The notes under the pieces are model-generated. The model was given only the letters and a program-made list of their open reading frames with translations, did no database searches and was not told where the DNA came from. 15,576 nucleotides of DNA from JAIUNP01 sp020161975. GTDB lineage: Bacteria > Pseudomonadota > Alphaproteobacteria > Rhizobiales > Beijerinckiaceae. Position 1 is the stretch's first letter. Every line of letters starts with the position of its first letter. Both the position numbers and the translations under genes were made by a program. The stretch spans positions 1 to 15,576 of the forward strand of contig DAIOGK010000043.1 in assembly GCA_036745275.1 (NCBI GenBank), read 5' to 3'. Positions 1 through 6,058 of the stretch are shown here, piece by piece.

Positions 1-77
1 GAGGTAGGACTCGAACCTACGAAGGCGTAGCCAGCGGATTTACAGTCCGCCCCCTTTGCCGCTCGGGACACTCTCCC
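1..77 (-). tRNA. tRNA-Tyr (GTA), 3' end cut by window edge
   Basis: Read on the minus strand, the gene begins at 77 with acceptor GGGAGAG (77-71), then the D-arm with CCCGAGCGGC. The anticodon stem GCGGA/TCCGC encloses the loop CTGTAAA with anticodon GTA (43-41). The variable arm is long, as expected for a class II tRNA, and the T-arm has the loop TTCGAGT. Only three bases of the 3' acceptor strand (CTC) lie in the window, so about four acceptor bases and the discriminator are missing. Tyrosine identity rests on the GTA anticodon plus the long variable arm. Confidence 0.95.
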
Positions 78-91
78 AAACCGAGGAGCGC

Positions 92-120
92 CTTATCCGT
101 TCCCCGCACCGCGCTGTCAA
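92..120 (-). promoter_or_regulatory. Sigma-70-type promoter of tRNA-Tyr
   Basis: On the minus strand there is a perfect -35 TTGACA (120-115), a 17-base spacer and a -10 GATAAG (97-92, four of six matches to TATAAT). The -10 ends 14 bases before the first base of tRNA-Tyr. Spacing and position are what is expected for a stable-RNA promoter. It faces away from rlmB. Confidence 0.8.
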
Positions 121-183
121 CCCGCCTTGTGACATTTTCGCTGAAAGGCTTTTCCTCACCGCTGTTTCCTGTCATGGAGGCGC

Positions 184-999
184 ATGTCCGACGATCACAA
201 CCGCCGCCCCGGTCGCAAACCGCCCTTCCGCCGCCCGCAATGGGGCCCGCGCGATGTCCGCAAGGAACTGAACGCCGCGCCGGGAAACCATGTGCTTTAC
301 GGCCTGCATTCAGTGCGCGAGGCCCTCGCAAACCCGGGACGGCGGTTTCTCCGGCTGCTCGCGACGGAAAACGGCGTCGCCCGCCTGCGCGAGGTCGTGC
401 CGGACCTGCCGATCGAGCCAAAACTGGTCCGCCCCGACGACATTGGCCGGATGTTGACCCCCGATGCCGTGCATCAGGGCGTGTTGCTGGAGGCCACACC
501 GCCCCCCGCACCGTCGCTGGATGACCTGCCGGAAAGCGCCCTGCTGGTGGCGCTCGACCAGATCACCGATCCGCACAATGTCGGCGCGATCCTGCGCTCG
601 GCCGCGGCCTTCGGGGTCGATGCGATCATCACGACCATTCGCCACAGCCCGGAGGTGACGGGCGTTCTGGCCAAGGCAGCCTCCGGCGCGCTCGAACACG
701 TGCCGATTATCGGTGTGCAGAATCTCGTCCGCACACTCGATGCGCTGGGCGAGAAAGGTGTGCTGCGCGTTGGCCTCGATTCGGATGCGCCGACGGACTT
801 TGCCGGCGCCGCCCTGCGCCGCCCGATGGTTCTGGTGCTGGGCGCCGAAGGCAAGGGCTTGCGCCAGTCCACCCGTGCCGCCTGCGATGTTCTGGCCAGA
901 ATCGACCTGCCCGGTGCGATCCGCAGCCTGAATGTCTCCAACGCCGCGGCGATTACACTTTATGCGGTGAACCAACGTCTGAGCCGCAGCGACGCTTGA
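184..999 (+). CDS. rlmB: 23S rRNA (guanosine-2'-O)-methyltransferase, TrmH/RlmB family
   Basis: 271-residue SPOUT-class methyltransferase that uses S-adenosylmethionine to methylate a ribose 2'-OH, in RlmB the conserved guanosine of the 23S rRNA peptidyl-transferase region. The first 30 residues are basic and proline-rich. Residues 36-105 form the SpoU substrate-binding domain (VLYGLHSVREAL, HQGVLLE). The catalytic domain shows motif 1 around DPHNVGAILRSA (129-140, with Asn132 and Arg138), motif 2 LVLGAEGKGLR (217-227) and motif 3 SLNVSNAAAITLY (248-260), the strands that form the trefoil knot. The ATG at 184 follows GGAGG (176-180) at a short 3-base spacing. It is transcribed divergently from tRNA-Tyr. 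RlmB is favoured over a TrmH-type tRNA methylase because of the N-terminal domain, but the exact target is inferred. Confidence 0.9.
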   Translation: MSDDHNRRPGRKPPFRRPQWGPRDVRKELNAAPGNHVLYGLHSVREALANPGRRFLRLLATENGVARLREVVPDLPIEPKLVRPDDIGRMLTPDAVHQGVLLEATPPPAPSLDDLPESALLVALDQITDPHNVGAILRSAAAFGVDAIITTIRHSPEVTGVLAKAASGALEHVPIIGVQNLVRTLDALGEKGVLRVGLDSDAPTDFAGAALRRPMVLVLGAEGKGLRQSTRAACDVLARIDLPGAIRSLNVSNAAAITLYAVNQRLSRSDA

Positions 1000-1010
1000 T
1001 TGTTCCAATC
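998..1010 (+). terminator. Weak hairpin at the end of rlmB
   Basis: GATTG, a TTC loop and CAATC overlap the rlmB stop codon, followed a few bases later by a short T-run (1017-1020). The stem has only five base pairs. It could be a weak terminator but may be chance. Confidence 0.25.
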
Positions 1011-1125
1011 GTTCCATTTTAGATCGATTCAAGAAAACTCGACAAAATCTCCATTTTTTTCGATATTTTCCCGAGGTTTTCATCAAAATTTCTCATCAAA
1101 GACTAAAGTATTATATCCCAATTGG

Positions 1126-1143
1126 CGAGCCGTTAGAGGCTCG
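1126..1143 (+). repeat. Perfect inverted repeat, leader stem 1
   Basis: CGAGCC (1126-1131), loop GTTAGA and GGCTCG (1138-1143) form a perfect 6-bp stem just downstream of the TATTATAT stretch. It may be the first hairpin of the leader RNA or a protein-binding palindrome. Confidence 0.55.
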
Positions 1144-1167
1144 ACTCCGGCCTTATCAAACCGTTAA

Positions 1168-1194
1168 GCCTACCCTAGATCTGCGTGGGTAGGC
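1168..1194 (+). repeat. Perfect inverted repeat, leader stem 2
   Basis: GCCTACCC (1168-1175) and GGGTAGGC (1187-1194) form a perfect 8-bp stem around an 11-base loop that contains AGATCT. No T-run follows, so it is not an obvious terminator. It is the strongest structural element of the leader. Confidence 0.6.
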
Positions 1195-1310
1195 GTCCGG
1201 GACTGTTCCGGGGGGTGCCGGGCGCAGACTGTGGCTTTGCCCACACAACAAACCGTTCGGTAAAGGCAGGCTCGGGAGGCCTGGCGGAACCGGATCAAAG
1301 CAAACTTGGG

Positions 1311-1326
1311 AAAGGGAACAGATCCC
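1311..1326 (+). promoter_or_regulatory. Ribosome binding site of the MFS gene, within a small hairpin
   Basis: AAAGGGA (1311-1317) lies nine bases before the ATG at 1327 and decides that start over a TTG at 1306 in the same frame. GGGA (1314-1317) can pair with TCCC (1323-1326) directly in front of the ATG, so the ribosome site may be partly masked in the RNA. Confidence 0.6.
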
Positions 1327-3006
1327 ATGGCACAGTCCCCGTCGATTGACGACCGCACGCGTCCGATGACGCAGGAGGAGAAGAAGGTCATTCTCGCCTC
1401 CTCCCTCGGCACCGTTTTTGAATGGTACGACTTCTATCTCTACGGCTCGCTCGCCTCGATGATCGGCGCGCACTTCTTCTCGGCGTTCGACGTCAACACC
1501 CGTTCGATCTTCGCGCTGCTTGCCTTCGCGGCGGGCTTCCTGGTCCGTCCGTTCGGCGCCATCGTGTTCGGCCGTCTGGGCGACCTCATCGGGCGCAAGC
1601 AGACCTTCCTGATCACCATCCTGATCATGGGCCTTTCGACCTTCTTCGTCGGCCTGTTGCCGTCTTATGCCACCATCGGCTGGATCGCCCCGGTCACGCT
1701 CATCGCGCTGCGCATGGCCCAGGGCCTGGCGCTCGGTGGTGAGTACGGCGGCGCTGCCGTGTACGTTGCCGAGCACGCGCCGGAAGGCCGTCGCGGCTTC
1801 TACACCTCGTGGATCCAGACCACGGCCACCCTCGGCCTGCTGCTCTCGCTGTTCATCATCGTGGGCCTGCGCCTGTGGATGGGCGAAGCTGACTTCGCGG
1901 CCTGGGGCTGGCGTCTGCCGTTCATCGGCTCGATCGGCCTGCTCGCGGTTTCGGTCTGGATTCGTCTCCAGATGCAGGAATCGCCGGCCTTCCAGAAGAT
2001 GAAGGAAGAAGGCACCCTGTCCAAGGCGCCGCTCGGCGAAGCCTTCGGCCAGTGGAAGAACCTGAAGATCGTCATCCTCGCGCTCGTCGGCCTCGTCATC
2101 GGCCAGGCGGTCGTGTGGTACACGGGTCAGTTCTACGCCCTGTTCTTCCTCCAGGCCATTCTGAAGGTCGACCTGCTGACGGCCAACGTGCTGATTGCCT
2201 GGTCGCTCATCTTCGGCACAGGCTTCTTCATCGTCTTCGGCTCGCTTTCGGACAAGATCGGTCGTAAGCCCGTGATCCTCGGTGGCTGCCTCATCGCGGC
2301 GCTCACCTTCTTCCCGCTCTTCAAGATGATGGCGGAGACGGCGAACCCGAAGTATGCCAAGGCCATCGAGACCGTGAAGGTCGAGGTGACGGCCGATCCG
2401 GCATCCTGCGGCTCGCTGTTCGATCCGGTCGGCATTCGCCAGTTCTCGGCGCCGTGCGACCTTGCCCGTCGCGCCATGTCGCAGCAGGCGATCAAGTACA
2501 GCTACACCCCGGGTGCTGCTGGCGCTCCGCTCAAGGTGACGGTGAACGGCACTGAAGCTGCGTGGGGCGCTGGCCTCGCCGACTTCACGAAGAACATCGC
2601 CGCTGCCGCGACCGCTGCCGGCTATCCGACAGCAACGGACGCTGAAAAGGTCAAGGTCTCGGGCTTCTTTGCGGCGCTCGGCGATGCCAAGGCTCTCAAG
2701 ATCATCGGCATCCTGACCATCCTCGTGATCTACGTCACGATGGTGTACGGCCCGATGGCTGCGGCGCTGGTCGAGTTCTTCCCGACCCGCATCCGCTATA
2801 CCGCGATGTCCCTGCCCTACCACATCGGCAACGGCTGGTTCGGCGGTCTGCTCCCGGCGACCTCGTTCGCCATGGTGGCCTCGACCGGCGACATCTACTA
2901 CGGCCTGTGGTACCCGGTCGGCTTCGCGATCATGACCTTCATCGTCGGTCTGCTCTTCGTGAAGGAAACCTACCAGCGCGACCTGCGCACCTTCGAGGGC
3001 AACTAA
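1327..3006 (+). CDS. MHS-family MFS transporter (proton symporter type) with large periplasmic insertion
   Basis: 559-residue inner-membrane secondary transporter of the metabolite:H+ symporter branch (ProP/ShiA/KgtP relatives), so a carboxylate, osmolyte or similar small solute is likely; the substrate cannot be read from sequence. Evidence: 12 predicted membrane segments, start signature FEWYDFYLYG (31-40), cytoplasmic loop 2-3 motif GRLGDLIGRK (82-91), QGLALGGEYGG (132-142) and loop 8-9 GSLSDKIGRKP (305-315). By topology, residues about 335-455 form a 120-residue insertion between segments 9 and 10 on the periplasmic side, with Cys361 and Cys377 able to form a disulfide. Ordinary MHS proteins are about 430-500 residues. 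I recall similar insertions in a proteobacterial subgroup. Arg CGT and Ala GCT codons are far commoner than in neighbouring genes, suggesting high expression. It is monocistronic, ended by a strong terminator. Confidence 0.9.
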   Translation: MAQSPSIDDRTRPMTQEEKKVILASSLGTVFEWYDFYLYGSLASMIGAHFFSAFDVNTRSIFALLAFAAGFLVRPFGAIVFGRLGDLIGRKQTFLITILIMGLSTFFVGLLPSYATIGWIAPVTLIALRMAQGLALGGEYGGAAVYVAEHAPEGRRGFYTSWIQTTATLGLLLSLFIIVGLRLWMGEADFAAWGWRLPFIGSIGLLAVSVWIRLQMQESPAFQKMKEEGTLSKAPLGEAFGQWKNLKIVILALVGLVIGQAVVWYTGQFYALFFLQAILKVDLLTANVLIAWSLIFGTGFFIVFGSLSDKIGRKPVILGGCLIAALTFFPLFKMMAETANPKYAKAIETVKVEVTADPASCGSLFDPVGIRQFSAPCDLARRAMSQQAIKYSYTPGAAGAPLKVTVNGTEAAWGAGLADFTKNIAAAATAAGYPTATDAEKVKVSGFFAALGDAKALKIIGILTILVIYVTMVYGPMAAALVEFFPTRIRYTAMSLPYHIGNGWFGGLLPATSFAMVASTGDIYYGLWYPVGFAIMTFIVGLLFVKETYQRDLRTFEGN

Positions 3007-3022
3007 GCTCCCGCGAAGGCCC

Positions 3023-3044
3023 GCCGGGTGGTTCGCTGCCCGGC
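3023..3044 (+). repeat. Hairpin downstream of the MFS gene
   Basis: GCCGGG (3023-3028) and CCCGGC (3039-3044) form a perfect 6-bp stem with a 10-base loop, between the MFS stop codon and the terminator proper. It may protect the mRNA 3' end or assist termination. Confidence 0.45.
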
Positions 3045-3055
3045 CAGACTATTGG

Positions 3056-3078
3056 AAACCCCGCTTCGGCGGGGTTTT
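3056..3078 (+). terminator. Rho-independent terminator of the MFS gene
   Basis: AAACCCCGC (3056-3064), tetraloop TTCG and GCGGGGTTTT (3069-3078) form a perfect 9-bp stem with the very stable UUCG loop, ending in a T-run. With its leading A-run it could also work on the opposite strand. Confidence 0.92.
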
Positions 3079-3092
3079 CTGCATCTGCCGAC

Positions 3093-3121
3093 TTGCTCCG
3101 GCTCCATCTCCCTGCTAACCC
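3093..3121 (+). promoter_or_regulatory. Possible promoter of tRNA-Thr
   Basis: TTGCTC (3093-3098), 17 bases and TAACCC (3116-3121) lie about 27 bases before the tRNA, which is the right distance. The match to consensus is only moderate. The upstream terminator implies that some promoter must lie in 3079-3147. Confidence 0.35.
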
Positions 3122-3147
3122 GCAATCACGTCCGCCCTGCCGGACAC

Positions 3148-3222
3148 GCCGGTTTAGCTCAGCGGTAGAGCAGCGGTTTTGTAAACCGAAGGTCGGGGGT
3201 TCAATCCCCTCAACCGGCACCA
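3148..3222 (+). tRNA. tRNA-Thr (TGT)
   Basis: Full cloverleaf: acceptor GCCGGTT (3148-3154) pairs with AACCGGC (3212-3218). The D-arm GCTC/GAGC is present. The anticodon arm GCGGT, loop TTTGTAA and ACCGA carries anticodon TGT (3180-3182), with one G-A mismatch at the foot of the stem. The T-arm GGGGG/CCCCT region has loop TTCAATC. The discriminator is A3219 and CCA is encoded (3220-3222). It sits 44 bases upstream of folD on the same strand, so read-through could link the two. Confidence 0.95.
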
Positions 3223-3266
3223 TCCCCGCGCCAGTCCGGCGCCAGTCTGACGGACCCAGGACAGCC

Positions 3267-4148
3267 ATGACGGAAGCCACCCTTATCGACGGCAAAGCTA
3301 TTGCCGAACGCACCCGTGCGACCGTTTCCGCCATGGTAGCGGAGATAAAGACCCGCCACGGCATCACGCCTGGCCTGCATGTGGTGCTGGTTGGCGAGGA
3401 TCCCGCCAGCAAGGTCTATGTCGGCTCGAAGGAAAAGATGGCGGCAAAGGCCGGGTTCAATTCGGTGGTCCATCGCCTGCCGGCGGAAACCTCGCAGGCC
3501 GAGCTGATGGCCCTGATCGACCGGCTCAACCACGATGAAGCGGTGGACGGCATTCTCGTCCAGCTGCCGCTGCCGAAGGGGCTCGACGCCGACCGCGTGA
3601 TCGACGCCATTGACCCCGGCAAGGATGTTGATGGCTTCCACCTCACCAACGTCGGCAAACTCTCCGCCGGCCGCGCCGCGCTGGTGCCCTGCACGCCGCA
3701 GGGTAGCATGATCCTGATCCGCTCGGTCACCGACAAACTCGCGGGCAAGCACGCGGTCGTCATCGGGCGTTCGGCGATTGTCGGCAAGCCGATGGCGCAA
3801 CTGCTTCTCGCCGCCGATTGCACCGTCACCATCGCCCATTCCCGCACAGCCGATCTGCCGGGCCTCTGCCGCACAGCCGATATTCTCGTGGCCGCCGTTG
3901 GCCGACCCGAATTCGTCAAGGGCGACTGGGTGAAGCCCGGCGCCATCGTCATCGATGTCGGCATCAACCGCCTGCCCGACGGCCGCCTCGTCGGCGATGT
4001 CGACACCGCTGCGGCCAAAAGCCGCGCCGGCGCGATTACGCCCGTTCCCGGCGGCGTTGGCCCCATGACCATCGCCTGTCTGCTCCAGAACACGGCGATT
4101 GCCGCGCTGACCCGTCGAGGCCTTGCCCTGCCTGCGGTGATTGCCTGA
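3267..4148 (+). CDS. folD: Bifunctional methylenetetrahydrofolate dehydrogenase / methenyltetrahydrofolate cyclohydrolase
   Basis: 293-residue cytoplasmic enzyme that interconverts 5,10-methylene-, 5,10-methenyl- and 10-formyl-tetrahydrofolate with NADP(H), supplying one-carbon units for purines and formyl-Met-tRNA. The length is typical. The catalytic set matches the family: Tyr51 and Lys55 in SKVYVGSKEKM, Gln99 in VQLPLP and Asp122 in KDVDGFH. The Rossmann part has VVIGRSAIVGKPMAQLL (164-180), and the C-terminal signature PVPGGVGPMT is present. The ATG at 3267 has AGGA (3258-3261) five bases upstream, and the protein aligns from this Met. It follows tRNA-Thr closely and precedes the MBL-fold gene by 92 bases. 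All key residues are present, so this looks functional. Confidence 0.96.
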   Translation: MTEATLIDGKAIAERTRATVSAMVAEIKTRHGITPGLHVVLVGEDPASKVYVGSKEKMAAKAGFNSVVHRLPAETSQAELMALIDRLNHDEAVDGILVQLPLPKGLDADRVIDAIDPGKDVDGFHLTNVGKLSAGRAALVPCTPQGSMILIRSVTDKLAGKHAVVIGRSAIVGKPMAQLLLAADCTVTIAHSRTADLPGLCRTADILVAAVGRPEFVKGDWVKPGAIVIDVGINRLPDGRLVGDVDTAAAKSRAGAITPVPGGVGPMTIACLLQNTAIAALTRRGLALPAVIA

Positions 4149-4230
4149 TCCTCACGGCGAATTTAGCGGACTTTCCGTGGCCGCTGGTGCAGGCTGCCTA
4201 AATGACCGGCTGCGCCGGCAACCCGATGCT

Positions 4231-4236
4231 GGAGGA
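4231..4236 (+). promoter_or_regulatory. Ribosome binding site deciding the MBL hydrolase start
   Basis: GGAGGA lies four bases before the ATG at 4241. An upstream in-frame ATG at 4202 has no such site, and starting there would bury the signal peptide behind 13 extra residues. A small hairpin CCGGC/GCCGG (4206-4218) lies just upstream. Confidence 0.75.
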
Positions 4237-4240
4237 AAAC

Positions 4241-5200
4241 ATGAATCTTAATCGCCGCACCCTTCTGGCCGGCAGTGCCGCTGCGCTGACCTGTTCGGGT
4301 CTCCCCGCCGAGGCCAAAGCCCCGCTGGGCGCGACGCAGGCGCCGGGGTTTTACCGCGTCAAGCTGGGCGAATACGACATCACCACCATCAACGACGGCT
4401 TCTTCGTGCGCCCTGTCGCAGGCTTTGTGAAGAACGCGCTCGATGACGAGGTGCAGGCCGCGATTGATGAAGCCCGCCTGCCAGGCAACGGTGTTTTCAT
4501 TCCCTTCACCACGCTTGTCGTCAACAACGGTTCGAAGCTGATTTTGATCGATTGCGGAAACGGTGATTTGGGTGCGCCCACCTCAGGCCGCTGGATGAGC
4601 AACTTCAAGGCCGCCGGCTATGACCCCAAGGATGTCGACACCGTGATCATCAGCCATTTCCACGGCGATCACATCAACGGCCTTCGCCTGAAGGACGGCT
4701 CTGCCGTCTTCCCGAATGCCGAGGTGATGGTGCCCGCCGCCGAATGGGCGCACTGGATGGACGACACCCGCATGAACAACACGCCGGAAGCCCAGCGCGG
4801 TGGCTTTATGGCCGCGCGTCGGGTTTTCGGTCCCATCGCCAAGGATGTGAAGCACTACGAGCCCGGCAAGGAACTGGTGACTGGCATCACCTCGGTCGCC
4901 GCGCCGGGCCATACGCCGGGGCATAACGTGTTCATGGTCGCCAGCGGCAACGCCAAGATGATGGCACTGGCCGACACGACCAACAACCCTTACCTCTTTG
5001 CCCGCTATCCGGATTGGCAGGCCGTCTTCGACATGGACGGCGGCACAGCATCCACGACGCGCAAGAAGCTGCTCGATATGGCCTCGGCAGAGGAGGCGCA
5101 GGTGCACATGTATCACGCCCCCTTCCCGGCCACCGGTTTCATCGAGAAGGACGGCGAAGGCTACAATTTCGTGCCGGCGGTCTGGTCGTCCGCGCCCTGA
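4241..5200 (+). CDS. Exported MBL-fold metallo-hydrolase, methyl parathion hydrolase-like
   Basis: 319-residue dizinc-type hydrolase. The N-terminus MNLNRRTLLAGSAAAL has twin arginines (5-6), a hydrophobic core and an AKA cleavage site near 27, so Tat export to the periplasm is likely. Metal ligands match the family: H139-x-H141-x-D143-H144 (SHFHGDH), His224 in PGHTPGH, Asp245 in ALADTT and His292 in YHAPFP. From memory, the overall pattern resembles methyl parathion hydrolase of Pseudomonas/Ochrobactrum, which is of similar length: APGFYR..LGEYDIT (34-48), NNGSKLILID (95-104), GR...NFKAAGY (116-127), FPNA (157-160), TRKK (273-276) and a GYNFVP C-terminus (307-312). That family also includes lactonase-like members. 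The natural substrate is unknown; organophosphate hydrolysis should not be assumed. A strong hairpin follows the gene. Confidence 0.88.
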   Translation: MNLNRRTLLAGSAAALTCSGLPAEAKAPLGATQAPGFYRVKLGEYDITTINDGFFVRPVAGFVKNALDDEVQAAIDEARLPGNGVFIPFTTLVVNNGSKLILIDCGNGDLGAPTSGRWMSNFKAAGYDPKDVDTVIISHFHGDHINGLRLKDGSAVFPNAEVMVPAAEWAHWMDDTRMNNTPEAQRGGFMAARRVFGPIAKDVKHYEPGKELVTGITSVAAPGHTPGHNVFMVASGNAKMMALADTTNNPYLFARYPDWQAVFDMDGGTASTTRKKLLDMASAEEAQVHMYHAPFPATGFIEKDGEGYNFVPAVWSSAP

Positions 5201-5211
5201 TCCCCTAGGCT

Positions 5212-5234
5212 GGGTGCGCGCATCCCGCGCACCC
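5212..5234 (+). terminator. Strong hairpin between the MBL hydrolase and nadK
   Basis: GGGTGCGCG (5212-5220), loop CATCC and CGCGCACCC (5226-5234) make a perfect 9-bp, nearly all-GC stem that could be extended by wobble and C-G pairs (5210-5211 with 5235-5236). The downstream tract GGTTCGGTTCT is only moderately T-rich. It may terminate the upstream transcript, or sit in the nadK leader only 14 bases before its start codon. Confidence 0.6.
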
Positions 5235-5248
5235 GGTTCGGTTCTGCA

Positions 5249-6019
5249 TTGAGACACGACTTTACCACGATCGCCTTCATCGCCAGCACGTCGCCCGATG
5301 CGCAGATCGCACGGGACCGGCTGGCGCGCTACTACGGCGACCCCGATCCCGACACCGCCGATGTCGTGGTGGCGCTCGGCGGCGATGGCCTGATGTTGCA
5401 GGCGCTGCACCGCTTTATGGGCCGGGCCAAGCCGATTTACGGCATGAATCGTGGCTCTGTCGGCTTTCTGATGAATGAGTTCAGCGAGATGAACCTCCGC
5501 GAGCGGCTGGCCACCGCCGAGCGCGCGGTGGTCCACCCCCTGCTGATGCGCGCCATCGACAGCGCTGGAAAGTCCCACACCGCCCGGGCAGTCAATGAGG
5601 TTTCATTGCTCCGCCAATCCTATCAGGCCGCCAAGCTCGCGCTTGACATCGACGGCCAGCAGCGGATGCCGGAACTGATCTGCGACGGCGTTATCGTCGC
5701 AACGCCCGCCGGCTCCACCGCCTATAATTTTTCGGCCAACGGTCCGATTCTGCCACTCGACGCGCCGCTGCTGGCCTTGACGCCGATCTCGCCATTCCGT
5801 CCCCGACGTTGGCGCGGCGCATTGCTGCCGGATCGGGCCTCAATCACAATCGGTGTGCTGGAGAGCGCCAAGCGCCCGGTATCCGCCGTGGCGGACCACG
5901 CCGAGGTGCGCGATGTCGTGCGCGTGGATGTGGCGGTCGATTCCACGATCGACCTTGTGATGCTGCACGACCCCGGCCACAGCCTGGAAGAGCGGATCCT
6001 GCGCGAGCAGTTCGGCTAG
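5249..6019 (+). CDS. nadK: NAD kinase
   Basis: 256-residue cytoplasmic enzyme phosphorylating NAD to NADP, a length typical for alphaproteobacterial NadK. Diagnostic motifs are the GGDG nucleotide-binding loop (44-47, in VVALGGDGLMLQALH), YGMNRGSVGFLMNE (64-77), the NE motif (Asn116, Glu117) and TPAGSTAYNFSANGPI (152-167). FRPRRWRGALLP follows. The start is taken as TTG at 5249: the frame is closed by a stop at 5198-5200, no in-frame ATG or GTG lies between, and the family's N-terminal beta strand (IAFIAS) begins right after it. No clear Shine-Dalgarno site precedes it, and a strong hairpin ends 14 bases upstream. It is convergent with the DUF2336 gene. Identity is secure; the start is less so. 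Confidence 0.94.
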   Translation: MRHDFTTIAFIASTSPDAQIARDRLARYYGDPDPDTADVVVALGGDGLMLQALHRFMGRAKPIYGMNRGSVGFLMNEFSEMNLRERLATAERAVVHPLLMRAIDSAGKSHTARAVNEVSLLRQSYQAAKLALDIDGQQRMPELICDGVIVATPAGSTAYNFSANGPILPLDAPLLALTPISPFRPRRWRGALLPDRASITIGVLESAKRPVSAVADHAEVRDVVRVDVAVDSTIDLVMLHDPGHSLEERILREQFG

Positions 6020-6058
6020 ACCCGCGCCGCGTCGCTCTAATAACGCACCAGCCCGCCC

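Larger units (their letters stand above)
1000..1326 (+). other. Intergenic region: AT-rich promoter zone and structured leader of the MFS gene
   Basis: No credible coding sequence is present. The first half (about 1011-1125) is strikingly AT-rich for this window, with a seven-base T-run near 1053-1059 and TATTATAT at 1109-1116. It is the likely promoter or regulator-binding zone, although I find no convincing -35 partner. The second half returns to GC-rich sequence and holds several inverted repeats, listed separately. A transcript starting near 1120 would carry a leader of about 200 nt. I do not recognise a known riboswitch in it. Confidence 0.5.

Noticed and set aside
310..1086. Open frame antisense to rlmB
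   Set aside because: It overlaps a well-supported methyltransferase, has no family resemblance, and its start lies in the AT-rich gap without a ribosome site.
1306..1326. TTG start giving seven extra residues on the MFS protein
   Set aside because: The ribosome site AAAGGGA lies inside this stretch and serves the ATG at 1327.
1156..2823. Very long open frame (about 555 codons) antisense to the MFS gene
   Set aside because: Its product is a low-complexity mix of Arg, Asp, Glu and Gln with no recognisable domain, and the plus strand encodes a clear transporter. It is a by-product of strong third-position GC bias.
3148..3222. tRNA-Thr as an integration site (attachment site) for a mobile element
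   Set aside because: There is no integrase, no repeated copy of the tRNA 3' end and no compositional break downstream; folD follows immediately.
2907..3266. Upstream extension of the folD reading frame through the tRNA-Thr gene
   Set aside because: The extension crosses the MFS terminator and a tRNA and has no similarity to FolD; the ATG at 3267 has a ribosome site and the expected N-terminus.
4202..4240. Earlier ATG for the MBL hydrolase
   Set aside because: It would place 13 residues before the twin-arginine signal, and the strong GGAGGA site lies between the two ATGs.
4314..4320. Lipoprotein reading of the MBL signal peptide because of Cys18
   Set aside because: The residues before the cysteine (Ala-Leu-Thr) do not fit a lipobox, while an AKA site and twin arginines fit Tat export and cleavage.
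4583..5578. Open frame antisense to the MBL hydrolase and nadK
   Set aside because: It spans two real genes and the hairpin between them, with His/Arg/Gly-rich low-complexity sequence typical of shadow frames.
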